DNA of 64,000 nt from Salegentibacter agarivorans. Lineage in GTDB: Bacteria; Bacteroidota; Bacteroidia; Flavobacteriales; Flavobacteriaceae. This document shows positions 28,381 through 37,024 of this stretch, piece after piece. Position 1 is the stretch's first letter; each line of letters opens with the position of its first letter. The notes beneath the pieces were generated by a model, which was not told where the DNA came from, ran no database searches, and worked only from the letters and a program-made list of their open reading frames with translations. The stretch lies in contig NZ_FOOH01000004.1 in the NCBI RefSeq assembly GCF_900113135.1, positions 123,286-187,285 on the forward strand. Direction: 5' to 3'. The translations under genes and the position numbers were made by a program.

Positions 28381-29205
28381 TTAAGTGGAAAATATTCGAA
28401 ACGTGAAACTAATAGCCCTGTGGTAAAGCTTGAATTTTAATAATACGATAAAGGCTACCGAGCCTAATTGGATGACCGGGGCCAGAATGCTATCTTCCCC
28501 ATTACTGCCTATTAGACCAGGCCAGAATACCGTATTGATAGCCCGGTAGAGTTGGTTGATAAAAATATTGACCAAAAAGAAAGCCGGTACGATCATATAC
28601 ACCGCCGCATAAAGTTTGAAAAAACGGTAACCCATCTCCCTAAATTTCTCAAAGACGGATAAACTGATCACCAGTGGAAAAAATACCTGCATCAGGCCCA
28701 GGATAAAAAAACGTTCCGCCAGAAATAATGGATAAATAAACAGGTCCATAATCCAGAGAAATAAGCCTAAAATAAAGGCGATCATTTTTAAGGCATAAAA
28801 CGGGGTCACCAGGTATTCAAAAAGCAAGCTTAAAGCTTTGCTCCCGGCCTCAAGTAAACCGACATCCCGGTCTATCTCTATATCTTGCAATTGTAACGGG
28901 ATAAGAGCTGGTGCTGTGTCCCTAAAATCAGATTCGATACCTACCAGAATACCATCAAATACAGCCAGGATCTGGTCGGAAAAAATAACCAACAGTACCA
29001 CCATAAAATTTTTGATAAGCTCCGAAGGACTTAGTCCCCAGGTATATCCGTCCCTGGCCACAGCTCCTTCGTGGTATTTCTTTATAATATTTACCAGAAA
29101 AAGGAATACCGCAAGTGCCTTCATTCCCGTAATGGTATACTGAGAGAACTCAGCATCTTTAATGGTAGTAAATACCGCATTTACATATTCCAGACCCAGA
29201 TCCAT
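28381..29205 (-). CDS. traJ: TraJ-like conjugative transfer membrane protein
   Basis: A 274-residue polytopic membrane protein with six or more hydrophobic segments, including a long central set (around IAFILGLFLWIMDLFIYPLF). Composition and position match TraJ, the VirB6-like inner-membrane channel subunit. It starts five bases after TraI. Confidence 0.83.
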   Translation of the reverse strand: MDLGLEYVNAVFTTIKDAEFSQYTITGMKALAVFLFLVNIIKKYHEGAVARDGYTWGLSPSELIKNFMVVLLVIFSDQILAVFDGILVGIESDFRDTAPALIPLQLQDIEIDRDVGLLEAGSKALSLLFEYLVTPFYALKMIAFILGLFLWIMDLFIYPLFLAERFFILGLMQVFFPLVISLSVFEKFREMGYRFFKLYAAVYMIVPAFFLVNIFINQLYRAINTVFWPGLIGSNGEDSILAPVIQLGSVAFIVLLKFKLYHRAISFTFRIFST

Positions 29206-29210
29206 GATTC

Positions 29211-29795
29211 TTAATATTGAGCTTGTCGCCGGTTAATTTCCTCCTTGATACGCCTGAACTCAATAAGGATCTCATAACGTTGTTTTTTTAAACCGATCTC
29301 CCGGATAACCTCACGGGATCGCATCCGCTGGCTCTCCAGTACGTCCAAACGTTGTGCATCGTCCATATTCAGCATATCACTAGTGAGTAATTGCTGCATA
29401 AAATCCAGGTCCTCCAGGGCATTTTCCATAAGGCTGTTAAAAGACTCGCTAATACGGTCCACTTCCTCCGGGCTGATATATGGTGAGGAAATAATGGCTC
29501 TTAAGTCACTCCTAACGGTTTCGTATAAGCTTTGGTTATTTTCCACGATCTCTCGGACGGTCCTGAGTTGTTTGATCACTGCGTTTACCTTTTCTATCCG
29601 CTCTTTTTGTTCTTTTAAAAACCGGGCAGTTTTTAAAAGTTCCGAGGTCTGTTTAGCCGATTCGATAAGGGATTGCCCAAGGGCCAAAAAATTGGTATTA
29701 TCATAGACCGGCATCCCCTGGGCCACAATGTGGCCTGATGAAAAAAAGGTAAAGCCCAGGGCTATAATCAAAATTTTAAATTTCTTTCTGTTCAT
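29211..29795 (-). CDS. traI: TraI-like conjugative transfer protein (DUF4141)
   Basis: A 194-residue protein with a signal peptide ending near GHIVAQG. The long helical, coiled-coil-rich body contains KTARFLKEQKERIEKVNAVI. DUF4141/TraI proteins of CTnDOT-like systems have this size and pattern and are exported. Its start overlaps the TraG stop by four bases. Confidence 0.8.
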   Translation of the reverse strand: MNRKKFKILIIALGFTFFSSGHIVAQGMPVYDNTNFLALGQSLIESAKQTSELLKTARFLKEQKERIEKVNAVIKQLRTVREIVENNQSLYETVRSDLRAIISSPYISPEEVDRISESFNSLMENALEDLDFMQQLLTSDMLNMDDAQRLDVLESQRMRSREVIREIGLKKQRYEILIEFRRIKEEINRRQAQY

Positions 29796-32203
29796 GATTT
29801 TTCTGTTTTAGTGGTTAAAAATTCTAATATGGCTACTTCCATATTTTTTGTCCTTTCATAAATTTCTAGAATAGCCTGATTCTCTCTTCCATCGGTGAGG
29901 TAGGCAGCGTATACTTCCGGGGGCACCTCCAACCGGAAAATATTGGACTCTCTCCCAATCTTGATAAAGATCTCGGTATACTTGCGCTTGCCTTTTAAAT
30001 CGTTACGGATGGAATGGAGCTGGTTCAAATCGTGGGCACTAAGGTTAAGCCTGCGAACAAGATCCTTATACCCTTTTTCATTATGAAGGCTATAAATAAC
30101 CTGGGTATTTTCAAGAATACTGGCTGCCGTAGCATTTTCCGGAAGTTGATTTATCGACTGTAAGATAATTCCTATAGCCCCCTCCTGCTTGCGAATAGCC
30201 TGGTAATAGAATTCCACACTTTCCAAAACATTGTCGAACTTAAGTTGCTTGGCAAACTCGTCGAAAAGAATAATGCCTCGTTCTCCAGGGTTTTTCCAAA
30301 TCGTACGCTGTACCGCCGATTTGATCAGTTTAAGCATCACCGAAAGAATTTCCCTATTGTCCCTTACCTCATCAAGTTCAAAGATGATCAGACGTTTGTC
30401 CTCCAATTTATAGGCCTGGTCTTCCCTGGACTCAAATAGGAAACCATACATCCCGCTGCCGACATATTCTGACATAATGTGTAGGAACTGAACAGCATCA
30501 AAGTAATCTTTACCAATGCCAAGGCTGGACTCAAAAGTTTCCTGGTTTGTAGCCACAAACCGGTAAAATCCTTCTAATGAATATGGGCCAGATTCCTGCT
30601 CATAATAAAAGCGAAGAATCTTTTTTATGGCCACTTGCGCCTCTTTGGCGACCTTGAGTCCCGAAGCATAGAGCTCCATCAAAAAACTACACAGGTCTTC
30701 AATCCGCTCCGGGCTCAGGTCATCTGGTTTTGCTATATAAAAAGGATTTATTCCTAAGTTCTTTCCATGCTCATAACGAAGGATGATATGATCCTTCGGG
30801 TAGAGTTTTGCGAATTTCGAATAGGATCCACCAAGGTCGATGATAACCAAACGCGTACCTCCTTCAAAAAACTGACGTAAAATATTATTGGCCAGAAAAG
30901 ATTTTCCCTCTCCTGTAGGTGCGAAAATGGCAAAATTCCTGGCTTTGATTCGTTTTTTATCACTATCCCAGACATCCTTAAGTACCGGGGTATTGAATAA
31001 GCGCTCATTAAAAAGAACACCTTCCCGGTCACTGCGATACCCGGTATTATTGATCCATAAGCATAAAGCATGCCTTAGATCGGTCACGTAGAGATCCTCA
31101 TTGGAAAATGCCGGACTATGTCCGAAATAACTATTTAAAAAATACTGGTATAATAAAGACCCGGCAGGTTCATAAGGTTTTATATCCAATTCCTTAAAAC
31201 CACTTTTGATCCTGGAACTTATTTGACTTAGTTCTTTTTGATCTTTACCGGAAAATAAAATGTTTACCTGTCCCCTTACGATTCGGGACTGCTCGTCTTT
31301 ACCAATAGTCTCGAGGGTTTCCTCGATTTGTGATAGAAAGATCATATTTTGAATACCAAAATTCACACTCTTTAAAAGCTCTTCACGTTTTTTATTTAAG
31401 ATGGCGATCCAACGAGAACGCTCATCCAAAAACAACACCTGGTTGACAATATGATCTTCATATAATTCTAAACCAAAATCATCCAAAAATCCTTTATGAA
31501 AACTGATCTCATCTGAAGTAAAACGGGAATGTGGTTTGCTGGTTTGTACTCCTTCGCCAAAACAGGATTCGTGATTTATGGCTAGTATCCCAAGCCTTTG
31601 GTTACCTATGCGAAGCTCTCCGTCTTTTAATCTTATATCAGTGTCACTGCCTGAACAAAAGCCATTGAAATACTGGTTAGTAATGCTAATTGCCATTTCT
31701 TTTGAAATGGGCTTTAGGCTTATGTTGGCGGTATTATTCAAATAGCCAACAGAATCGCTTACAGCTGCCATAAATTGCCGGGTTTCAGTATTCATTTCAC
31801 CAGGTAGCTTTTTTGGAACCTTTACAAATGGATTGGCCATCCGGGGACGCGAAAAAGATTTTTGAAATGGCCAGGTAAAAAATATATAGCTTTGATGCTC
31901 TAATAATGCTCTGCCCTGAAAATGCTTTTTGGTTGCTTTTGAGAGAAAGGTATTCCCCGCTATTCCCTTTGATTCGAATTCCTTTTTTAGATAGATATCC
32001 TGCTTATGGACAACACTGCCTACCGGAAGCGTTTTTAGCGCCTGAAACCAAGTGCTGTGCAATTTTTCATAAGCTTTTTCTGAAAGGGAAAAGATCTCGG
32101 GAAGCTCCAGCTCGTAACCCAAAGCAATATTTCCGTTGGCCAGAAAGATCAAGTGTTCCTGCTGGTCAATTATCGGGTAATAATCCTGTAAATTAATATT
32201 CAT
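29792..32203 (-). CDS. traG: TraG-like conjugation ATPase (VirB4 family)
   Basis: An 803-residue VirB4-type ATPase. A Walker A motif (APTGEGKSFLANN) lies near residue 430 and a Walker B (IILFDEFAKQL) near 650. The N-terminal third is the usual TraG domain that contacts the channel. It powers assembly of the conjugation machine at the inner membrane. The start overlaps TraF by 11 bases. The length is typical for Bacteroidota TraG. Confidence 0.9.
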   Translation of the reverse strand: MNINLQDYYPIIDQQEHLIFLANGNIALGYELELPEIFSLSEKAYEKLHSTWFQALKTLPVGSVVHKQDIYLKKEFESKGIAGNTFLSKATKKHFQGRALLEHQSYIFFTWPFQKSFSRPRMANPFVKVPKKLPGEMNTETRQFMAAVSDSVGYLNNTANISLKPISKEMAISITNQYFNGFCSGSDTDIRLKDGELRIGNQRLGILAINHESCFGEGVQTSKPHSRFTSDEISFHKGFLDDFGLELYEDHIVNQVLFLDERSRWIAILNKKREELLKSVNFGIQNMIFLSQIEETLETIGKDEQSRIVRGQVNILFSGKDQKELSQISSRIKSGFKELDIKPYEPAGSLLYQYFLNSYFGHSPAFSNEDLYVTDLRHALCLWINNTGYRSDREGVLFNERLFNTPVLKDVWDSDKKRIKARNFAIFAPTGEGKSFLANNILRQFFEGGTRLVIIDLGGSYSKFAKLYPKDHIILRYEHGKNLGINPFYIAKPDDLSPERIEDLCSFLMELYASGLKVAKEAQVAIKKILRFYYEQESGPYSLEGFYRFVATNQETFESSLGIGKDYFDAVQFLHIMSEYVGSGMYGFLFESREDQAYKLEDKRLIIFELDEVRDNREILSVMLKLIKSAVQRTIWKNPGERGIILFDEFAKQLKFDNVLESVEFYYQAIRKQEGAIGIILQSINQLPENATAASILENTQVIYSLHNEKGYKDLVRRLNLSAHDLNQLHSIRNDLKGKRKYTEIFIKIGRESNIFRLEVPPEVYAAYLTDGRENQAILEIYERTKNMEVAILEFLTTKTEKS

Positions 32204-32474
32204 AATACCTGCTTAATCCTGTTTGTTTATTCGAAATAAGTGAAGGTAGCCTTGCGCTTACCTGAGTAAATGGAAAACTGTTTATCCGAAGTAAGGTGAT
32301 ATACAACCCGAAATTCCACACCAAAAGTCCTAACAGTAAAAGGAGCTTAAAAGCGAAAATGATCAGGAGCAGTGATGCGATCACAGAACCCATCTGGATC
32401 GCAAAGCTGCTAACAGCCAACCCAAAGATCACTGCATTCTTGCGGATATTCCGGTACACCGCGTAGCTTTTCAT
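32193..32474 (-). CDS. traF: TraF-like membrane protein (DUF4133)
   Basis: A 93-residue protein with two adjacent hydrophobic helices in the middle (around LLLIIFAFKLLLLLGLLVW) and a basic N-terminus. It matches the DUF4133/TraF family, proposed to be VirB3-like. It shares one base with the TraE stop and overlaps TraG. Confidence 0.85.
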   Translation of the reverse strand: MKSYAVYRNIRKNAVIFGLAVSSFAIQMGSVIASLLLIIFAFKLLLLLGLLVWNFGLYITLLRINSFPFTQVSARLPSLISNKQTGLSRYYEY

Positions 32475-32761
32475 TAGACTACAATACCTATGAGGTAAGT
32501 AAAAATTCCAACTACCGCTCCTGCGATAAGTACAAAAACAAGTACCCTGGTAATGCCTTTTTTAAGGTCTGCATTTTCTCCAAAGAAATGCCCGGCATTA
32601 AATAGAAAACCTACCAGGAAAATAACACCCAGGATGATGGGGAACACCGCCCTGATGGTATCCGAAATATCCGCAACGGATTGTTCGATCCCTCCGATCT
32701 GTGCGAACATCGGGAGACTGAAAAGGGACAAAAAAAGGCTGGGGTAGAAAGCGTTTTTCAT
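32474..32761 (-). CDS. traE: TraE-like conjugative transfer protein (DUF4134)
   Basis: A 95-residue protein with a signal peptide (cleavage near PMFAQ) and two further hydrophobic helices. The pattern is that of DUF4134/TraE, a small pilin-like (VirB2-type) subunit. It is the first gene of the E-to-N block. The 127-base gap before it could hold the operon promoter. Confidence 0.87.
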   Translation of the reverse strand: MKNAFYPSLFLSLFSLPMFAQIGGIEQSVADISDTIRAVFPIILGVIFLVGFLFNAGHFFGENADLKKGITRVLVFVLIAGAVVGIFTYLIGIVV

Positions 32762-32888
32762 AAAAGATAAGTTTTAAGTTCATTGGAAAACTAAATCTTA
32801 TCACTATTACAACAATTTGAAATACAACACTTTAACCTTCAATTTCCTGATTTTTATATTATTAAAAGTCAGCGTGTTGTAAAATTAT

Positions 32889-34016
32889 TTATTTGTTACC
32901 GGGCGTTAACAAAAAGTCTGCCCACAGCAGAGGATGCATACCAGCCTGGGCCTTTTCGCTATTTATATCAGGATAACAATACCAGTTATGCGTTCTCCCT
33001 GACCAGATGCCCCTACGGTTAAGACCGCAGCTTAAAAGCTCAGCCGAAGGTGTGTTATTATATAAAAAGTATTGTGTTTCCCGGAGATTGATCCCTTTCT
33101 GATACGCACCCAGGCTGAAATAAGAGGAGGCCTTTCCGTAATCCCGGTCCGCCTTTAAACATCCGCTTTTTAGGATATTTCGGATTTCCTTTTTTGTCAT
33201 CAGTTCGGAGAGGGATTCACAAAAAGATGGTCGGCCTAAACTCCCGCAACATATTAAAAGATCGTGGAACATCTCCAGTTGCTCTTCCCAGACCTTACTG
33301 ATAAAGCCTAATTGATTCCTTCTTTTTTGATCAGCCTTCTCCCCTTTCCCAAGCCCTGAGAGATTGGTTTGAAGTATCCTAAAAAGCTGATCTTTTGGAT
33401 CCCTTAGCCATAGTATTTGCAAGCCGGTATCAAAAAGCGGTTTCCCTTCTGAATCTTCCTTGTTGCAATAACTGCGGCATACCGAAAGACTGTAGCCTTT
33501 CCTTAATAATATTCCAAAACCTAAACCCTGGTTGGAATTCCCTTCAAAGTAGTAACAATCCCGGTAATTAAAATCAGCCAGGTACTTATCTCTAAAGCTG
33601 ATCAGGCTGGCGCGATCCTCTACCTCCTGCAATAGAAGGACATCAGGGTTAATCTCGCTGATCACCCTTGCTTTATGGATGACCGATTCTCGTGGAATCA
33701 TCTGGCTGGTCATTTTGATCCAGCTATGACCGGCCTTGAAATCTTTTTCCAAAGTGCGGGGAGAGGCAACTATTTTTCCGTGTAAAATACCTCCATGGTT
33801 TCTAAGCACCAGGTATTTTTGCGGGTGTTCCTTACTAAGTCCCATTAGAAAAGATAATTCTCTAAGCCTCCGATAATCCTCGTTAAGCCTTAAACCTTTC
33901 CTTAATATGGCCTCAAACTCATCCAGCCAGTCCATAAAATTTTTACTGTGCCCGGTTCCAAAAAGTGCCTCATCCCTGAAAAACAGGTTCTGGATATTAT
34001 AACTTGCTATTCTCAT
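32889..34016 (-). CDS. Endonuclease/exonuclease/phosphatase-fold protein, active site apparently degenerate
   Basis: A 375-residue protein starting with the EEP-family signature MRIASYNIQNLF. It retains LLQEVEDR, with the metal-binding Glu. Where active members have GDFND, this protein has LICCGSLGRPSF. The C-terminal SDH motif is reduced to GMHPLLWADF. The fold is recognisable but key catalytic Asp/Asn residues appear to be missing, so it may bind DNA or protein rather than cut. It lies between the tra operon and the DnaC-like gene (three-base gap). Confidence 0.72.
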   Translation of the reverse strand: MRIASYNIQNLFFRDEALFGTGHSKNFMDWLDEFEAILRKGLRLNEDYRRLRELSFLMGLSKEHPQKYLVLRNHGGILHGKIVASPRTLEKDFKAGHSWIKMTSQMIPRESVIHKARVISEINPDVLLLQEVEDRASLISFRDKYLADFNYRDCYYFEGNSNQGLGFGILLRKGYSLSVCRSYCNKEDSEGKPLFDTGLQILWLRDPKDQLFRILQTNLSGLGKGEKADQKRRNQLGFISKVWEEQLEMFHDLLICCGSLGRPSFCESLSELMTKKEIRNILKSGCLKADRDYGKASSYFSLGAYQKGINLRETQYFLYNNTPSAELLSCGLNRRGIWSGRTHNWYCYPDINSEKAQAGMHPLLWADFLLTPGNK

Positions 34017-34019
34017 AAT

Positions 34020-34673
34020 TTATTTGCGTTTATCGGCCGAATTCTTATCAAAAGCGACCAGGTTAAATAATTTGCGCATACGGCTACGTACCCGGTTGCC
34101 ATAGCGCTCCTCCAATTCCTCGGCATTGAGGTTGGTACTGGCGTGGGTCCTGACCTTATGGTTTAGGAAAAGTTCATACCTGGAGAGCAAAATTTCCCCT
34201 ACCACATTACAATCCCGCCCATAATATCTTCCCATAGGTTCCACCCCCAGATCATCCATACACAGGTATCCGGCATTTCCATAGTCTTCAATGGTCTTAT
34301 ATCCCAAATGATTGAAAGAAAAAACAATATTGCGGCTGGGAATCACCTGGTAAGATTTTTGGTGCGGGACCAGGTGGCGAAGCAATTTTAGTACACTGGT
34401 CTTCCCGCATCCCACCGGACCGCTGAGAAGCAGACCTTTTCCGGGATCAATTTTAAACTTCTCACATTGTTCCACATCGGCGATGATATAATTACAGAGT
34501 TTAAAAAGCAACGCTTCATCTTCGGGATAAATTTTAAATTCCCTGAATAAAAGCTTCCCCTTGATCTCCAAATACTCCAACATTTTCTGGAAATCGTAAC
34601 AGACTTTTTTGCCTTTAATTTTTCCGATATGATAGCTTACACCGCCTTCAATAATCTCACAAGGGTTGACCAT
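34020..34673 (-). CDS. DnaC/IstB-like AAA+ ATPase (helicase loader type)
   Basis: A 217-residue AAA+ protein. Walker A is GPVGCGKTS, Walker B is YLCMDDLG, and an arginine-rich C-terminus contains RVRSRMRKLF. The size matches DnaC/IstB helicase loaders. It overlaps the upstream DnaD-like gene by 17 bases. The pair may reload host helicase for autonomous or post-transfer replication of the element. A transposase-helper role is less likely because no transposase is adjacent. Confidence 0.75.
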   Translation of the reverse strand: MVNPCEIIEGGVSYHIGKIKGKKVCYDFQKMLEYLEIKGKLLFREFKIYPEDEALLFKLCNYIIADVEQCEKFKIDPGKGLLLSGPVGCGKTSVLKLLRHLVPHQKSYQVIPSRNIVFSFNHLGYKTIEDYGNAGYLCMDDLGVEPMGRYYGRDCNVVGEILLSRYELFLNHKVRTHASTNLNAEELEERYGNRVRSRMRKLFNLVAFDKNSADKRK

Positions 34674-35373
34674 AATCTTTATTTTTTGTGGTTTTTAGAT
34701 GATCAGTTTCTTTACGCGTGCTATTTTTAAACTCCTCAGCTTTGAGCACCCAACTTTGAGCAAGGGATTTCCAATTTTGCACCGGAATATTTCCGCCAAC
34801 CTTCCATCCATTGGCCTCGTAGTGATGATAAAATTTTAAGGCTTCTTGAACGGACCATTTTTGTTCTTTAAAAAAATGAACTACTTCCTCTGCGTGAGGC
34901 CTACCTCTGGTATGTTTTGTTTCTTTAGTAGGTTTACTATTGTTTGTTTCATATACCAGCGCTTGTTCATTACTGGTATCAGACTTAACCCCGACTTGTC
35001 CATCACTGGATTCAAACTCATTTATCAGTTGTTTATCACTAGTTTCCAGCTCATCCATTACTTGTTTACGACTACTCCAAAAAATGGACATCACAACCTG
35101 GCTGCCCTTTAAGGGATTTTTTGAAGGGAGGTACGTGATGTAATTCCATTTGCTGAGTTCCCGGATACAACGATGGTAAGTCGTTAAAGAACCAACCTTG
35201 GAGGCCTGCATAATCTCCTCTCGTTGTACGAAAAACTGTTTTCTAAACCGGAACAGGTTCCAATACTGAAAAAGTGCATAATAAATACTGATATGGGTTG
35301 CATTGAGCCGATCATCATCCTTAAATTTCTCGGTAACAACGGTAAGTAGCCGGATATAATTCATAGCTTCCAA
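34657..35373 (-). CDS. DnaD-like replication protein with winged helix
   Basis: A 238-residue protein. The N-terminal half has a winged-helix segment (TTYHRCIRELSKWNYITYL). A variable polar linker follows, and the C-terminal part contains FYHHYEANGW and NWKSLAQSW, the YYxxxGW...NWK signature of DnaD-like domains. DnaD-type proteins work with a helicase loader, and a DnaC-like gene overlaps its end. I infer a replication-initiation role for the element. Confidence 0.65.
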   Translation of the reverse strand: MEAMNYIRLLTVVTEKFKDDDRLNATHISIYYALFQYWNLFRFRKQFFVQREEIMQASKVGSLTTYHRCIRELSKWNYITYLPSKNPLKGSQVVMSIFWSSRKQVMDELETSDKQLINEFESSDGQVGVKSDTSNEQALVYETNNSKPTKETKHTRGRPHAEEVVHFFKEQKWSVQEALKFYHHYEANGWKVGGNIPVQNWKSLAQSWVLKAEEFKNSTRKETDHLKTTKNKDYGQPL

Positions 35374-35375
35374 AA

Positions 35376-35648
35376 CTAGTTACTCACTTTTCCTTCCTCC
35401 AGTATCCTTGCGATTTTGTCAGCTTCATAAAATATAAGTCCCCCTAACTTACTATAGGGTAGGGTTCCATTCTCACGGAGGTTATGGAGCGTACCAGGAC
35501 TGATTTTTAATAATTTAATGACCTCGCTGGATCTGAGGTACTTCTTAACCGGCGGACTGTCTTGTTGCTGCATTAGTTCCCTGATCTCGCTCAACAAATC
35601 TTTTTTAAATAGGGACAGGTCCTCGGTAGTGATAATACTTATTTCCAT
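35376..35648 (-). CDS. Small helix-turn-helix DNA-binding protein (excisionase-like)
   Basis: A 90-residue protein from ATG 35648 (MEISIITTEDL); an upstream ATG adds 12 residues of unlikely sequence. The C-terminal part is a MerR/excisionase-type HTH: YLRSSEVIKLLKISPGTLHN, ending with a basic wing and EEGKVSN. Such proteins bind oriT/att or promoter DNA in Bacteroidota elements. Its start codon sits beside a GTAATTAC palindrome repeated upstream. It is the first gene of the - strand replication set. Confidence 0.78.
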   Translation of the reverse strand: MEISIITTEDLSLFKKDLLSEIRELMQQQDSPPVKKYLRSSEVIKLLKISPGTLHNLRENGTLPYSKLGGLIFYEADKIARILEEGKVSN

Positions 35649-35649
35649 A

Positions 35650-35938
35650 GTAATTACGTTTTGTGTAAAACCCCCACCCTTCATTATTATTTTTTTAAAA
35701 GATGGGGGCTACTGGTTTGACTTTCGTAATCACAAATTTGAAAGGATCTTCAGGTTTTATTTCACAATGACAGACGTAGTTACGAGAAAATTTAACATTT
35801 TAAATTAAAAGCGCTTTTTGCGATTATTTCGGCTGTTTTATATAGATAAAATCCATGTGAAAACGCTTTTTTAAGTCGCTATAGTAGTGGTAAGATTAAA
35901 CGTAATGACTATCGTAATTACGATAAAAATTAACATTA
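35650..35938. promoter_or_regulatory. Repeated GTA(A/G)TTAC palindromic sites upstream of the HTH gene
   Basis: The 8-bp palindrome GTAATTAC or a near copy occurs at 35650-35657, 35776-35783 and 35914-35921. The last two lie in direct repeats of about 26 bp (CGTA-TTACGA-AAAA-TTAACATT). The third site extends to the 14-bp palindrome ATCGTAATTACGAT at 35911-35924. An AAAAGCGCTTTT palindrome lies at 35807-35818. These look like operators or iterons in the 400-base gap between the HTH gene and rteC. Confidence 0.55.
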
Positions 35939-36008
35939 GATGGTAGGATACTTTACAGACTTTTTTCTGGTTTTAATTCCAAAGAATATTTTAAACTCAA
36001 AAAAAATA

Positions 36009-36039
36009 CCCCGATTAGCTTAGGTCAAGTAATCAGGGG
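36009..36039 (-). terminator. Rho-independent terminator after rteC
   Basis: An inverted repeat CCCCGATTA / TAATCAGGGG with a 12-base loop; on the - strand it is followed by a T-run. It lies 46 bases beyond the rteC stop. Confidence 0.75.
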
Positions 36040-36084
36040 AAGGTTGTATGGTATTTCTATGGATAGATTCCAGGCAATTAGTAT

Positions 36085-36966
36085 TTACTCTCCATCGTCT
36101 TCACGCATTCTGTTTTCCAATTTCAGAATAAGTTGATGAAGGTATTTTGCTTTCTCCTTGCGCGATTTAAGCTCATAATAGGTTTTGTATTTGTTGTCCA
36201 GGCTTATATTGAAAATATCCTGGAAAGCAGAAATAATAGTACTGATATCGGCCGTGCCGTTATTTAAAACCCCATCAGCGTGTAAAGCATAGATGATTTC
36301 CACTAAAGATGCTTTAGATCCCGTCCATTTAAGCAACTTTGGCTTACGCTCCAGAAAAAGTGCCTTATTTCCGGGTTGCAGCTTATGCAGTTTCTCTCTT
36401 ATGTAATGTATAAACTTATACATTGCCTGGATCATAGCCCAAAGCATATCGTGCGAGGTCGAGAATTCGGGGTACTGGTAGTAATTTATGGTCGGCGCAA
36501 AAGGAAAATCATCCAGTTTATTACGCGTAAAAAACTCAGGATCCATATATCTGCGCGATTGCTCCATATAATTCGCAAAGTCTTTATTCTTAGAGAAAAA
36601 CTTATTGATTTTTTTAGCCTCCTTTTCCAAAAACCGGATCTTTGGTTGTGTACCTAGCTTGGGAATACTCAACTCACAAGTCCTGACTTCCGTAAAATAA
36701 ATCAGGTAACTCATCGGTATGGGTTTGATATTTCTAAAAAAATTGATCTCTTCCGCAAGATCCTCAAAATCTTCCTTTTCTACCATTCGCTGTAGTTCAG
36801 AGAGGGTACGATTGGAGAGGCGGATTCCCAATTCCGCTTTTTTAAGAGTATCCTCCTGCGAATTGATAATCCGTTCTACCTCATCCGTAAAAATTGACAT
36901 TGCCTTCTCGAACATCAGTTTCGTATTTAAGGATAACAAATAATGCCGTTGTTGTGCTATTTTCAA
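36085..36966 (-). CDS. rteC: RteC-family regulator
   Basis: A 293-residue mostly helical protein matching the RteC family, which in CTnDOT activates excision genes. Recognisable parts are the long N-terminal helix region, the KPIPMSYLIYFTEVRTCEL segment, and a C-terminal winged-helix-like part (LHADGVLNNGTADISTIISA). It lies next to the HTH and replication genes, as expected for control of excision and transfer. No rteA/rteB two-component genes are in the window. Confidence 0.85.
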   Translation of the reverse strand: MKIAQQRHYLLSLNTKLMFEKAMSIFTDEVERIINSQEDTLKKAELGIRLSNRTLSELQRMVEKEDFEDLAEEINFFRNIKPIPMSYLIYFTEVRTCELSIPKLGTQPKIRFLEKEAKKINKFFSKNKDFANYMEQSRRYMDPEFFTRNKLDDFPFAPTINYYQYPEFSTSHDMLWAMIQAMYKFIHYIREKLHKLQPGNKALFLERKPKLLKWTGSKASLVEIIYALHADGVLNNGTADISTIISAFQDIFNISLDNKYKTYYELKSRKEKAKYLHQLILKLENRMREDDGE

Positions 36967-37024
36967 TATGTATTTTTAAATGGTAGGATCTTAAAAAACA
37001 AAATATACACAGGGGCTGGGGTAA

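Larger units (their letters stand above)
20595..36966. mobile_element. Transfer/replication core of an integrative conjugative element
   Basis: This span holds mobilization genes on the + strand (SSB, RadC, BfmA-like, relaxase, coupling protein). On the - strand is a CTnDOT-like tra operon, in the order E, F, G, I, J, K, M, N when read in its direction of transcription. A helicase-loader pair, an HTH protein and RteC follow. The gene content is that of a complete type IV secretion module, with no visibly broken tra gene. The element's ends are not visible here. The nearest integrase is at 59214-60446 beside tRNA-Ser. Confidence 0.8.

Noticed and set aside
34020..34673. IstB helper of an IS21-type insertion sequence
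   Set aside because: There is no IstA transposase or terminal inverted repeat nearby, and the gene overlaps a DnaD-like gene in an element operon.
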